Shown here in pieces: positions 25,946 to 38,219 of a DNA stretch of 64,000 nucleotides. Position numbers and translations under genes: made by a program. The notes under the pieces were generated by a model. It worked only from the letters and a program-made list of their open reading frames with translations, had not been told where the DNA came from and did no database searches. This stretch comes from Macquaria australasica (Eukaryota > Chordata > Actinopteri > Centrarchiformes > Percichthyidae): positions 1,240,001 to 1,304,000 of the forward strand of contig SEMN01000012.1 in assembly GCA_005408345.1 (NCBI GenBank), in the 5' to 3' direction. The number at the start of each line of letters is the position of its first letter. Within the stretch, counting starts at the first letter, position 1.

Positions 25946-26999
25946 TGCGATTTTTACTTTTAATAAATATTGCAGCCATATAGTATAGATATCGAGATAA
26001 CATTACGTATTATGTCATATTGTCCTCTTAAAATATCCAACCCAGAAAAAAATGCACATTTGCAACATTAATATAACACAATACAAGAACATGCCAGATG
26101 TTGCTCAGAAACGGTGCAGTGTGACAATCACAGATAACAGTTAGTGCATTTATCCATTTATTCATGCACTTATTCGTCTAGCTTTGTTAAGCAGATCATT
26201 TATATTCAGCACCAAAGACCCTTTTTGCCTCTGCCAACTGCATTATAAAATGCCGACCTGAGGGGAGGACCTACAAGCAGCTGGATAATGTCACAATCTA
26301 CAACTATAAGCACAGTGCTTTAGGTCCCTTCCGACTTTGGAAGTAATAAGCGACTTCCCCTAAACAGCCAGCCAATTCAGAAGAGGGACACATTTATGTG
26401 TAGTAATCTAAATACATGCAAATGAAGCTGCACATACCGCACAGGACTGCTGGTGCTAATGAAGTGGTGGGGTTGCTGAGGGAGGACATTAGTACCCCTG
26501 GCACTGTTTTGTGTATTGAGAAGGGCTTTAATCTGCTTCTCCAGGGTACACAGGACCCACCAGAGTGCGTTTAGCAGGTCGGCCCCCAACACCTGCCTCC
26601 ACAACTGCACCGTTTTGTTGTGCTTGTTGATTCATGTTGTTATCTCAACATTATGGTATTGGACAACTCTTGAGGGGTTTCCAAAGAGCCAGGCAGACAG
26701 CGAGGAAGGAAAGCCATTCTGAATGATAACGAACCGGTAATTTCTGTAATAAACTAACACATGCTTGGTGCTAATTGAGTTCTAAATTGCTGTAAGGGAG
26801 TTTGAAAAGGTTAAATTGGCTTTTGTCAAACTGCTACAAAGATTTAGACAACCAGAGTTACACTCAAGATGTGCAGTTGTGTTTTTTAAACAGCTTTGTC
26901 TGAGACTAACATCAATGTGAATTTTATTAACGAAACAATCAATATATGAGCCTGCTTATCACTTAAGTTTCACATGTTTTTACATATCTTCCACAGTCT
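25946..26999. other. Non-coding DNA, nothing assigned
   Basis: Unique AT-rich sequence. Two opposing short frames around 26377-26722 are mutual shadows without domains. Confidence 0.5.
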
Positions 27000-27330
27000 T
27001 TATTTTTTTTATAAACACGTCTTTCCATTTGACTTTGATAACTTAATTGGAACGAGTTGATATATTTTAAGGAGACATACAGGAACGAAATAAAGCTATT
27101 AATATTCTCAAATGCAAGCTTCTGTCCCAATTAAGGAGCTGCAGATGAAACCGTTTCATTTCTAATAGGAGGGCACTTTGGGTTCAGTCTGTGAGGAATA
27201 ATGTTTTTATTTCCCTTTTTTTCTCTCTTCCAGTTGCCATCGCTATTTAGGCTTAATTGGTTTTTAAATAGATCAAATGGATCGCAAAGAGACATCAGTT
27301 TCTCTAATGTGACTATGGATATTGTCATCT
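27000..27330. promoter_or_regulatory. Candidate enhancer with three CTTAATTGG sites
   Basis: The nine-base word CTTAATTGG occurs at about 27042 and 27252 and in reverse complement (CCAATTAAG) at about 27127, all within 220 bases. TAATTG is a typical homeodomain core. The surrounding sequence is unique, with alternating constrained-looking blocks such as GGAGCTGCAGATGAAACCG, and no sign of coding. Enhancer function and conservation are inferred from site clustering only. Confidence 0.3.
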
Positions 27331-28639
27331 ACAAAAGCTGAGGACATTTCAACACTTTCAGTATTGAACCTGCAGGAGAATGTATTTGGGGGGGAGAAGG
27401 CTCAGGCCCCTTTATTCCCAAGCAACGTGTGACTGATCCTGGATCAAGGCATTGAATTCATACCAGATCAACAACTGCTGGTCTGTGTCTAAAAGATATG
27501 GTAACCAAAAAAGTGTGGTTCTGATAATAAATAATTTATTACTAAGGGTTGAAACAAGTTTGGAGGTCTGGGCATCTCTAATCTATTCTGTCTGGTTATG
27601 GTAACAATACACAAGGTCCAGTGCAAACAGAACAACACAAAACAAAACATTGTTATCGAAAAATCTGTCAAGTATTTTATTTTTTTATTTTTTGCACAAT
27701 ACAGACAGATTAATTCAAAACAAGAAATGTTAGAAATCCTGCAAACACAACTGTGACCTTACCGAAACATTTCCAGCATCTGATTCAGGAAACAACTTTT
27801 TCTTTCTGAGAATATTGATTGCCAGTCATGAGCAGGTGCAGGGGGGCTGTTCATGTGTTTATACACCGGATCATTCAAGGAATGTTTGTGAGTGATTGCT
27901 GTACTCCTGATCAATATGGCAGCCACACATTCCATTAGGCTAGTGATTAGCTGTACCAAATGCTAAAGAATTATTTTTTGAGAGTGATTTAGCAGACTCA
28001 ACAACATAAATCATTTTTGGGGGTTTTTCAATTTCCATCTTGTGCAGTGCAGATTTTATCAGTTGCAAAATGTCTCATACAGCATTTAACAAACGGGGGG
28101 GAAAAATAAATCCCGACCAAAATATTGCAAAGAATCTTTTCAGTGTCACATCAGCTCAAGGAAGTTGGCTTTAAAATTGTTTTCATGAGCTGGACTGTAT
28201 GAAACCGAGACGTGAGAAGGTCGGGAGAACAGGGATGTTCGGCAGAAAGAGGTGCAGCAGGGGTGAGATGGCCAAAGAAAAAATGGCCAGGCACAGTGAG
28301 GTGTCCTCCATGTTTCATGAGGCCCCTCAGCTGCTTCAAGTTCAGCCTCAAGGCTTGACCTCCACACACTGACAGCAAGCTCCAAAGATCCGCGTTAAAA
28401 CTTTCAGTAGGAGCTGCGAGAATTTCACACGCTCTCGTCTTTTGTAGATAACTCTCACCCACCATTGTCCGGCGTCCAGGCCAGGTGTGAGCTGGTGGAA
28501 TTCAGCAGCCAGCCAGAATCACAGCTCTTTCATCTTTCTTTTCCTTTCTGACACTCAGAGATGAGAAATGACTGCAGCGAACAATGAAATATTTTGCAAA
28601 TCAAGAACAATACTGAGAAGACTAATGACATCAGAGACA
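27331..28639. other. Non-coding DNA, nothing assigned
   Basis: No gene is seen. Two overlapping minus-strand frames (28146-28465; 79 and 104 codons) show no recognisable domain. The plus strand here is not repeat-like. Confidence 0.5.
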
Positions 28640-28700
28640 CAGGCGGGACTGTAACTGAGAGGTTGCTGGTTCAAATAAATCTGTCAGGGGAGGTAAAGTG
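28640..28700 (+). repeat. Possible tRNA-derived SINE remnant
   Basis: GTAACTGAGAGGTTGCTGGTTCAAAT contains a near-consensus RNA polymerase III B box (GGTTCAAAT). GTCAGGGGAGGTAAAGTG follows, wording I associate with fish tRNA-derived repeats. No matching A box or poly-A tail is convincing, so this is a weak call. Confidence 0.3.
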
Positions 28701-29119
28701 AAGGATAAACACCCTCCAGGCCCGTCCCCTCTTCCCTCCAGCAACTAGTTGTGAATGTGTGGAGCTGTGTGAGTGTGTAGTTTCACTTTTCTGTAGATGA
28801 GAATGCATGCTGTCATTTTTGTCTGGTTTGTAAAATCAGGTTATGAGTCCAGGTGATGTTTTACAATGTGCTTCTTTGCATGTTAGCCCTAGCCAGGATT
28901 TTACAAATACAGATGTCATGAACTGAAGTCCCCTCGATGCCCCACACCCCCCTCCACCCAGACACCAAAAACAAAGTCTGTAAAATGCTTGAATTACATT
29001 GACTTTCCACGTTACTTCATAAAATTCAAGAGGAAATCAACAATTGCTCATGAACTAAACTAACAAAATGCTAACTAAAATAAAATAAAGTTAGCATAGT
29101 TCAACAGTCAGCTAAAATT
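28701..29119. other. Non-coding DNA, nothing assigned
   Basis: Unique sequence up to the LINE insertion. Short AT-rich runs (CTAACTAAAATAAAATAAAG) lie just before the element. Confidence 0.5.
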
Positions 29120-29911
29120 TGATCACATAAACCACATCACCAGGACTGCCTTCTTTCACCTCAAGAACATTGCTCGTCTCCGCCCCTCACTCTGCTTTTC
29201 TGCTGCCGAAACCCTTATCCATGCATTTGTCACATCCAGACTAGACTACTGTAACAGCATCCTCTACGGCTCATCATCCAAAGTCCTCAATAAACTTCAA
29301 TATATCCAGAACTCCGCTGCCCGCCTGCTCACCCACACCCACTCCCGAGACCACATTACCCCTGTCCTTCAGAACCTACACTGGCTTCCTGTCACACAAC
29401 GCATTCAATTCAAAATCCTCCTCCTCACACACAAAGCTCTTAATAACCAGGCCCCCTCCTATCTCACGGACCTGCTCCACCATCACACCCCTTCCCGCAG
29501 CCTCCGCTCATCTGAAGCCAACCTCCTCTCCTTGTGCGGACCAAGCACCGAACCTGGGGCGACAGAGCCTTTTCCGTCGTTGCCCCCTCTCTCTGGAACT
29601 CACTCCCCAAACCCATCAGAGACTGCACTGATCTCCCCACCTTCAAATCCCTGTTAAAAACTCACCTTTTTAAACTGGCTTTTAATGTGTGATCATGTTG
29701 TGTTTAGAACGTGATTATATGTTGTGTCTTAGTGTTTAATGTTGTTTTATTACGTCAGTGTATAATGTGTTTAATGCTGTTTTATTGTGTTTTAGTGCTT
29801 AATGTAGTTTTTAGAGCTTGATTTTATATTGACATCTATTTTATCTTGTACAGCGTCTTTGAGCACTTGTAAAAGCGCTTGATAAATAAAATGTATTATT
29901 ATTATTATTAT
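29120..29911 (+). mobile_element. 5'-truncated LINE, L2/CR1/Rex1-type 3' end
   Basis: About 790 bases of a non-LTR retrotransposon: the C-terminal end of ORF2, then a short AT-rich 3' UTR. The 3' end reads AGCGCTTGATAAATAAAATG and closes in (ATT)n at about 29892-29911, the microsatellite-type tail used by L2-like elements rather than a poly-A tail. The endonuclease and the reverse-transcriptase catalytic core (the YADD-type motif) are not present, so the copy was truncated at insertion and cannot move by itself. A longer GC-rich coding-like stretch in AT-rich surroundings makes it stand out. L2, CR1 and Rex1 clades share this C-terminal wording, so the exact family is open. Confidence 0.85.
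29133..29692 (+). pseudogene. ORF2 C-terminal remnant of the LINE, frameshifted
   Basis: Reading from 29133 gives peptide with the landmarks FFHLKNIARLRP, SRLDYCNSILYG, LQYIQNSAARLL, HITPVLQNLHWLPV and APSYLTDLLHHH. These are characteristic of the region after the polymerase domain in L2/CR1/Rex1-type ORF2 proteins. Near 29535 the frame changes. The continuation, RTKHRTWGDRAFSVVAPSLW then NSLPKPIRDCTDLPTFKS and a stop at 29690-29692, lies in another phase. The gene is thus both 5'-truncated and frameshifted. There is no start codon of its own. The minus-strand frame at 29464-29646 is a shadow of this. Confidence 0.85.
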
Positions 29912-30002
29912 AGTCATGTGCACATCCACAAAACCTCAGTAGGACAGGTGCTGGATACAAAAAAAAAAAAAACTCTAAAATTACAAAACAAGGAGAAACG
30001 TA

Positions 30003-30153
30003 CACTGGGATCAGAGCTCCCTTTAGTTTTATTAACGACTTTTTGACCAACTATGGGTCTTCCTCAGGTAATATTTAGGTGGCTGGTCGAAAGCGTCTCT
30101 AATAAAACTAAAGGGAGCTGTGATTCCAGTGTGTGGGTACTCCTGGTATTGCA
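30003..30153. mobile_element. Small snap-back (fold-back) element
   Basis: About 34 bases at 30003-30036 (ACTGGGATCAGAGCTCCCTT then TAGTTTTATTA) are mirrored at about 30110-30153 (TAATAAAACTAAAGGGAGCT then GTGATTCCAGTG) with only two or three mismatches. The roughly 75-base loop contains TGGGTCTTCCTCAGGTAATA and GGTGGCTGGTCGAAAGCG. The loop resembles wording found in fish interspersed repeats near CCTGAGGAAG motifs. It has no coding capacity. It could be a miniature transposon or a terminal piece duplicated in inverted orientation. Confidence 0.7.
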
Positions 30154-32159
30154 ACTACAATAACTGTCTCAGAACTTAATAATAATTTTTCCTACAATTT
30201 GTACAAAATGACGCAGTTATCTACAGGAAACATTTCCAGAAATTAAGTAATTACAGGTAATTATTTCCAACCTGGAAAAAATCCTAATGAATAAATACTG
30301 AATCCTTTATTTTGTTGATTTAGATTTAGATATACTGAGTCTAAAAATACAGAAATCAGCATAAAAGCAGTTTTTTTAATTGTAGAATGTTAACTCCCAA
30401 AATTCCAAGAAAAAGCTACAATAATAAGGACGTGACGTCAGTGTCCTCACTGCACTGCAGCTACAGCTCCTTTTTAATTAAGTAAGAAAGTACATTTTAC
30501 TGCAACAGTGTTGCATTCTGGGTAGAAAACAGCCATGGAAACTTGTGAAAGCAACATACAAGAGCTTTGTCTTATAAAGTGGCGCCTGAAAAATATTGTC
30601 TGTGCACACTGATTAATAAGCTACCTTGGAAACGGTCATTCCACGTTGTCACTTGTTCTGGAGCTTTTGACTATATCACATGGCCTTCATCAGCAGATGT
30701 TGCGATAGAACTGTAGATGTTTTGAGCACCTCTAGGACATCTCATCCATGTTGACTTCCAGCTCATTTTTTACCTCGTGAACACTTAACAAAATGATCTC
30801 AACTCAAGGTCCACTTTATTAAGCAATTAAGCTTTAGGCTTAGTCATTGTTGCGTGTTGCAGCTTTAGAAGACATCTGAAACATAAATTGGTGAAATTAG
30901 TAGTAATTGTGGGTCCACTATCTTTATAAGCACAGAAATGAGCTTGCTGTCTTTGCATGGGAAGAAGCTTGACAGTGCGCAGACATCTGTAGGATTTAGC
31001 ATTCAGCAAGTTTCTAACTGTTGGCTCGCGACATTTATATGCTGTAAATTATGATCCACCATTACATACAGTGATGGAAAAACACCCCCTAGCTTTTCTC
31101 TAGTATTACCTGCTACATCCAATATATACTGTTGAAAATTCAATCTTCCTACCGCAGTCTGCTTTATTTGCTTTGTGTCATCACTACTGTTTTTCAGGCT
31201 GAGGAATATCTCAGCCGAGGTTAAAGTGACATCGCTGACTACACGGCAGCCATCGTGATGCCCCTCTTTTCTTCTTGCCTTGCTAATATCCTGTGAAATC
31301 CAGCAAACTTAATTTGAGGGAAAGGAGCTGAACCTGAACTAAGAGGATTGAATTAATAAATGTATTTTCTATTTAACGGTTTGATTTCTCCAAAGCCTGT
31401 TTACAGCCGCCGAATGATCTGCCTTTAAGTAAGGCGCACGCCCAAATCTGCTTACAGTTGCCTAAATCTATTATCTGCGCTCCACCTTATGGCGAGTCAC
31501 TGACGCTGTGTCTAATGTGTGTGCATGTGTGTGTGTGTGTGTGAGTGAAGGCTTATGGGCATGCATGCGTGGTACCATGATGCACCAGTTTTGACGTGCA
31601 CATCTGAGGTTAGCAGTACAAAATAAAGGGATGTTCAGTGTTAAAGTGTTAAATAAATAAGTAGATTTAAGCAAACTGTGTTACAAGAAAGCACAAAGGC
31701 CCAAAACAGACGAACATAATGTGTTCTTTTATTCAGCAGATTTACAGTAACAGGGTAAACCTTCAGGTCATGTAGTTTTAAATGTAATATTAGAAGAGTT
31801 CTGTTCCACATTTTTATGCATCGCCGTGGGAATAAAAACCTCTGAACTCTAGTTTTGGTCATTTTTCTTGGTAGTCAAATCAGGATTCTTTTTTATTCCT
31901 TGAAAAGCTGAGATTGTGGAAGGAGAAGGTTTTTCAGGTTAGATTTTTATTACAGGAGATGCTATAATAAATGCTGCTTCGCTCAGTGTTGTCAAGCAAG
32001 GAATTTACTTGGAATAGGTGTCTTTCACTGAGACATGAACTCATGAATGGATGAATGCACTACTTGTTTGGCTGTTATTAGTAAGTGCAACACCATCACT
32101 AACGGACCTCAATGCTAAAACATATGATTTAATTAACACCACTTTGACAGGCATCATAA
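30154..32159. other. Non-coding DNA with a (GT)9 tract and a repeat fragment
   Basis: Around 30640-30700 the minus strand reads CTGATGAAGGCCATGTGATA followed by TAGTCAAAAGCTCCAG, a fragment I associate with an abundant fish repeat. A GT run lies at 31526-31543. The block at about 31370-31500 (TTTACAGCCGCCGAATGATC onward) is unique, less AT-rich and possibly regulatory. No gene is seen; short minus-strand frames at 30827-31862 are unremarkable. Confidence 0.5.
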
Positions 32160-32220
32160 AAGTAGACTACTGGATTGTATTAGACTGTACAAGTGTACCC
32201 AATAAAGTGGCCACTGAGTC
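32160..32220 (+). mobile_element. Terminal fragment of a MITE (ACCCAATAAAGTGGCC end)
   Basis: GACTGTACAAGTGTACCCAATAAAGTGGCCACTGAGTC resembles the well-known fish element end TGTACCTAATAAAGTGGCCGG. Only this one terminus is visible, so it is a fragment. A likely hAT-type assignment is from memory and uncertain. Confidence 0.5.
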
Positions 32221-32359
32221 TACGTCTATAGTGGAGACCAGTTCAGCCAAAGAATTATCCCCCCCCCCCTTGTTTTATTGATTAAATTTTGTAAAGTTTA
32301 CAATAAAGAAAAGCAAAGATTGGAGGAAATTCTAATAAAACAAAAAACCCATCATTTTG

Positions 32360-32445
32360 TGTGGGATCTTCTCTGGTGACCCTTTAGAATTATCTTGCGA
32401 CCCCTTGTTGGGTCCCGATCCCCAGGTTGGGAAAAACTGATTCAT
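32360..32445. repeat. Interspersed repeat fragment (CCCCAGGTTGGGAA)
   Basis: Reads TTGCGACCCCTTGTTGGGTC, then CCGATCCCCAGGTTGGGAAA and AACTGATTC. This closely follows a repeat motif that is frequent in fish genomes (GACCCCCAGGTTGGGAACCA). A C-run lies just upstream at about 32261-32270. Confidence 0.5.
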
Positions 32446-35306
32446 TAAGTTCCGCACAGGGTCGCTCTGGTGTCCAGCTGCTGAGTTCAGACAACTTTTA
32501 TCAGATATTTTCTCGACTTAAAGCTTGTTACAGAAACTATGCCAGTGCCATTTAGGCCACTTTACAAGGCTAATTGAAAATTACAACGTAAACTGAACAA
32601 CTAAAATAAACAAATATCTAAAGAAAACGCTAAAACCAATCATAGTCATGTGTATATGTCTTTGAAGGTCTCCACCTCTATTTTATTTTTGAGGCAGGGG
32701 GCTCTATGAAAGAAAATCAATTTGAGGCCTTTTCAGGATTTTGATTCTCTTAGGTAATTGAAACTGCATGGTCCAGAGCCTTTTTTAATATTAATCGAAG
32801 GTGCCCCAGATGCTATAACTTTTTACAAAAAAAAAGCTAATTTGACGCAGCGCTTCAATTCAACTTCATTAATTTCTCCTAGGTGAATGGGGACGAGATG
32901 GAGGCCGAGTACATCAAATCATACTCCTTGCTTGTATCTATTATGTCTCATGATGAGCATAATTACCCCACTGCCCCTCCCATTCATCAGTCAAAGGACT
33001 GATGGGATGGGACACAAAGTGGATGGTCTGAATGAAGTGTTTTGGTAGTGGAGTGTTTGATAGGAGTTGGTGTTACCAGAGGCAGAAGAAACTAAGATCG
33101 TTGTGGTGGTTTTTCAACAAAATAATTGAAAATAAGACACTTTACAATGCCAGTACTAGAATTTTGACGGTGAATATGTGTTTCCGAGTCCTTGGATTTC
33201 ACTGCATTGATTCTCAGGCAGAGTATTGGAAATCTGTCCATGATAGGTCATGTGAACTTGTAGCAAAAGTCTGCTTTTATGATGAAGCTGCAGAACAGAA
33301 TGAGCAACATTTAACCGCTGACGGTTCAATTCACCAGGTAGCTGTCAACAAAAATGCTGCACCATCTATCCAGGTTCAATTCTGACCTATCCCTGACATT
33401 TTCAGACACAGGCATTCTAACTCGGTGTTTGGCAGACGTCGACTTCATGTGGGTTATTTGTCAGCGAAATGGGCGCGCCATCGGCTTAGGGGTACTCACG
33501 GACATGGGGAAAAAAAGTTAAATGATGTCTGAGATTGGTCTTGAAAAGGGTTTTATTTCTCTTTGTGGCCATTAAATGCCAACAATATATTGTCTTAGCA
33601 GAGTTGCATGCCACCCTGACAGCCTCCTGAATGTTTATGGAGATGCACTATGAAGATGTGTGAGATGCCTCACAAACGGCATGTCAACATGGCACCAGGC
33701 TGCGCGCATGTGGGAGGCTGGAGATGAAGTGCTGCAGTGTTTTCATGTTTTATTGCCTTACTGAGGAGATTTAATGTGGCTTTTTGTTGACACTGATCAA
33801 CAGAAAATGACCCTTTTAATGTCAACGTGAAAAAAGATCTCTATATGTGTAAATGCAGCACAAGTCTTTATATGGACCTCACTCTCTCCCATACTTTGCA
33901 CCGTCTCCCACTGTGAGCATTAATGGAGCTGTCCTTGGTCCTGAAACAGCCTTGGTGCTGAAATGCAAACAAAGGGACAGTTCCCGTGTACATTAGACAA
34001 AATGGATCTTTAGCTTATCTTTAAATATATGTTTGGTTATTTTTAAACCAACTTGTCTATATAATGGATTCACAGCAACAAGTGACAAATCCACGAGTGT
34101 GACTGAGAGCAGAGAGAGCTCAGGTTGAATAGTTTATTCTTATGTCAGGCAGGAAGTACTGAGCATTTGTGGATGATGACATGATTTGAGTGTAAAATGA
34201 TTGGCTGTGTCACTGTGAACATTTGAACTTACAGGGCTACCTGGGCATTTGCTAAAATGGCACTATATATTGGGATGCAAATATTTACACTAATTACACG
34301 AAAATAGCCAAACCATATGCCATTCACCTGGACTAAACTGACAGTGATGGGAATATACTAACCCTTCACTGAGCTGTTCTACAGGACCTGCTGGGTAATA
34401 AAGTAGAGCCGATAAGACAGTTTGCCAATAAAGGATTAAGAGCTCGGGCTTTCTGTTTTAGCAAAAAGGGGCATTAAGTGCAGAAATACTTTTGAGGAAG
34501 AAGGGTTGAGGTGTGAAATTGGATGAGGAGTACATTTCCTTTTTGATTTGTATGTGGGGAAGAAAAACTATGACATTGGTAAAGCAAGAGGAGGTCATTG
34601 AGTGGTACTCAGTACACAGGTAGCCCATCGTGGATCTAACATACGCGCATACAGTATACAGTTATGAGATAATATTGTCCTGCCACTGTGAAGCAGAAGT
34701 AGATAACAGACATATGCTTCTCGAGTTGACTGGCTGCAACTACTACATGTAGTAAATACATGTCTAATACTGCACACTGACAAAGGTGTCTTATTTAATC
34801 TCAGAGAGAATGTATATCTGGTCTTTCCTCAGTCAACACTCAAAAGACCTTGGGGGGGGGGGGAGGTTTCACAAGTGATTGAGTTGTGTTAGGCCAGTTT
34901 ACAGCTTGTGACTAACAGCCTTTTGAACAAAGACAAGGCCACTCGCAACAGGAAAAAAAAGGAAACTAAAGGAAACTTTAATCAAGATTTAACAGGAAAG
35001 ATGTATTGAGCAATTCCTTTCTCACCTGCCTCTTTCTGTCACCAATATTGGTAAAGGAAACGAACAAAAGCAACAGTTATAGAATAAAATGAGATCATAT
35101 GGTGTTTATAGATTGTTTTCACAAAGCTAAGTGGTGTTCATTATATCATTCGAGTTAATACAAACGCAGCCCAAGCTTTAATCCTAAACTATGTTGTTGA
35201 ATTGCCGTTGTAACGTTCATTCCCAGTCCCTCCACTGCCTCACTGAGTGACAAGCTAACGTCACTGTAGGCAGTTGCAATTTACAAAGACAACAAGCAGC
35301 TCTACA
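32446..35306. other. Non-coding DNA, nothing assigned
   Basis: The 117-codon frame at 33032-33385 is the longest; I recognise no domain and no splice context. The stretch 33425-33510 is unusually CpG-rich for the area, with GACGTCGAC and GGGCGCGCC. A G12 run lies at 34852-34863. Nothing else is assigned. Confidence 0.5.
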
Positions 35307-35640
35307 TTTTAAGGAATAGTTGGACATTTTGGCCTTCTGTTACTGATGCCAGCAAAATCCCAGTAAATATTTTGGCACATAATCCCCCCTTAAACCACAA
35401 TGTCTCATTTTAACACTTTTTTTGTATGGATGAAACAAATGAGATATAACATGTTAATTTGTGAGATTTATAGTCATCGGTACGTGGATTTTGTCACATT
35501 TGGACAGAGTCATTGTGCTAAGCTAAGCTAACCAGCTGCTGGCTGTAGCCTCATATTAAACGGACAGATATGAGAGTGGTGGTCTTCTCATTTAACTCTC
35601 CGCCAGAAAGCGAATAGGCGTAGTTCCCAAGATTATTGCG
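35307..35640. mobile_element. MITE, diverged second copy of the 13 kb family
   Basis: Left end TTTTAAGGAATAGTTGGACA. Right part contains GCTAAGCTAAGCTAACCAGC, GGACAGATATGAGAGTGG, TCTTCTCATTTAACTCTCCG and CCAGAAAGCGAATAGGCG, matching in order the right half of the element at 12956-13437. The left arm lacks most of the AGTTAGATGAGAAG block, so the copy has lost much of that arm. Confidence 0.7.
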
Positions 35641-38219
35641 TTAACCTGTCAAATCCAACAAGCCCTACAAAACATATTACCAGGCCAGTCGTTGCCTTAT
35701 TAATCGAAAAACTGTAAGTCTACTCAGAGTTCATTTTTAAATCCACAGTTGGAGGAGACTTTACTGGGAGGGGCTGTTTCTTGGACAAGAGTCACCTTTC
35801 CAACAAGACCACTGGTGGTCTAGAATCTTCTGACACTGACTTCTGATCACCCACACCTGTCAGTCATTATATAAATCACTAATCATTAGCACTGCTGAAA
35901 CATCATAAGCAATTCTGATTAAAATTTATTTTCACACAACAACAAGCAGCTCCGGTCCTTTTATTTGACTCTACTGCACAAGCTTGGTCACCTGAAATTT
36001 TCTGAAAACGTTTTGACTTTCTGCATCACTGTACACACACAAATGGCCTGGCTGACTATTTTCTGGTCAATGTCTACTGTCAACTGTCAACTGTTCCTTT
36101 AAGCGAGAGATAGTGTTCATCTGCCATTGCAGGTTACGGTGTTACGGGAAATGTGTGTGCGAGGATTATTTATTTGACAAAGAATATTGCATATTTCTGT
36201 AAAGATGTGCTTGTGAATATTCCATCAGTGCTAAAGTGTATTTCTTTAAAAGCTACATGCTTTTCATGTCGTTAAATGAAATTCCACGAGGTCACCACCA
36301 GATTTGAAATGATTTGTTTACAACAGCTTCAGGCAAAAGATTTGACTAATTGCAGCTTTGGCCTGGCTTCACTGGGAGATTTTTTTCTGGGAGAAATGGT
36401 TTTAAATGGAAAATGAACAAAAGGGACACGGCAGTTTAGCTGCTTAAAGTCAAGATTTTCTTTCAGTGGGATTCACGCCACACATCTCTGAAGTCAATAA
36501 TGAGGTTTGAAGGCCTGGGAAGGCTGCATTTGTGTGCAAGTGGACTCCTTTGTTCTGAGTCTGTATGAATATGTGAGAAATAACATCAAACCTTTCATCA
36601 AAAAATATTTATCTTACAATTTAACTAATTCATCAACTACACAGCCTATTCACTTTGATTCAGATGCATTTGGCTTGAGGGAATTTGGTAATGCTGAGCA
36701 CAAGATTAATTAATAAGATATCACACCCTTGCCATTTTAGACAATCTACAAAAAAGCTTCTATCTGCTATGAATCCAACATCAACATGTTCACATATTTA
36801 ATGAGTCTGCTAATTAACTGAGATGATAGCATACACTGCATTGTGGCTGTACCGTGTTTTGCCCAGCAGTGCAAACTTATTTGTTTCAGTTCTTAGTTAT
36901 TTATTTATTTAGCTGTGCACATATTTTCTCCCAGGAGAGATACGTGAAACCTTTTGCTGGATCTCTATCTCTGCCTCTCCCAGAGGATATGGCAGGCTTC
37001 TAATGTTTTGAAGCTTTATCTGATTAAGAAAATGAATTTCAGGCTGTGTTTCTTAACACCATCGGAAATTTGCTGTCATAGTTTCACCCTAATTGCAGGT
37101 GTGCAGTGTGTGCAGTGTTAAAATGGATTAGTAATTAGAAGAAGTGAGACTATTTTTTTATTTTGTGGATTTGTGGGAACTCTCTTATCTGGGCAAAGAA
37201 GCATTAACAACAACAACCAAAATCAAATGAAAGAAAAAAATGCAGATTTGAATGTAGCAGTTACTCAGAGCACTTTTGAGACTAGAAAATAAATATTATA
37301 ATATATAATGAAATGTATAGAAAAAAAAAAGATTTTAAGGATGTCCATGGATATTCTTTTCATACCCCAAAAGGTACAAATCTCTAAAAATGCACAACTA
37401 TAGATAAAAAAAATCCTGAATTTAATATTTTGGGCAAATATTGATACATTGATAGGCTCAAACAAAATGGAATAAAATTATCTGCTCCAGCTTAGTTTCT
37501 TAATGTTCTTGAAAGAAACATTAGAAATGTGTTGAGTATTTAAAAACATAAGGTTTAAGCACTTGCCCTGGACCCCAAATTAAATTTTCATTCTAGTTTC
37601 AAGTGGCTGCCTTAAAACGCATCTCATTTTTATATTGTCATATTGACCCCGATCCAGTTTCTTACATTTCATAAGACACCACAGAGGTTGTAAATGTCAT
37701 CACATTTCCATACCTGAAATGTCACCCATCGTGTGTGTAAGTGTCTGGGCAAGAAAATAAAAATGTAGCCAGAGGTACTTTTACTAGGTGGCTACAGGTT
37801 TTGCAGTGTATTGTGACATTTAATACAGCATCAGACAGCTTCAGTAATGAATGATGAGTAATGGTTTCATATGTTCTGAGATCACACAAAATGATTTGTG
37901 GTGCGCTTGTAGTGCTGAGTATTTTCAACTTCAATGGACTGTTGTCACTCAGAAAAACGGACGAAGTTGGCCTTGCAAAGACAGATGTGGACTTGATAGA
38001 TCAGATTTCTGGATATTCTGAGAGAGAAACAGTGGGAGAGTGTGATATATGCACAGGAGATAGAGGCAGAGGGCTTTGCTGCCACTGTTTTAACAATTTG
38101 CCATGTGTGATGGTCGTGGCAGAAGCTGCAGCTTGTTACCCTGCAGACAGTGACGGGAGGCTGCAGGAGAATAGTGGAAGGAACAGAAGAATACAAAAGA
38201 GAGTTTAGCTTTCTTAGCT
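35641..38219. other. Non-coding DNA, nothing assigned
   Basis: AT-rich sequence. The 115-codon frame at 37861-38208 overlaps two minus-strand frames and has no recognised domain. No RNA or transposon is assigned. Confidence 0.5.

Noticed and set aside
33032..33385. 117-codon plus-strand open frame
   Set aside because: No recognisable domain, no splice signals and mixed composition; this length is expected by chance in 64 kb searched in six frames.
37861..38208. 115-codon plus-strand frame with several Cys residues
   Set aside because: The Cys spacing does not fit a zinc-binding or secreted-domain pattern that I know, and two minus-strand frames overlap it.
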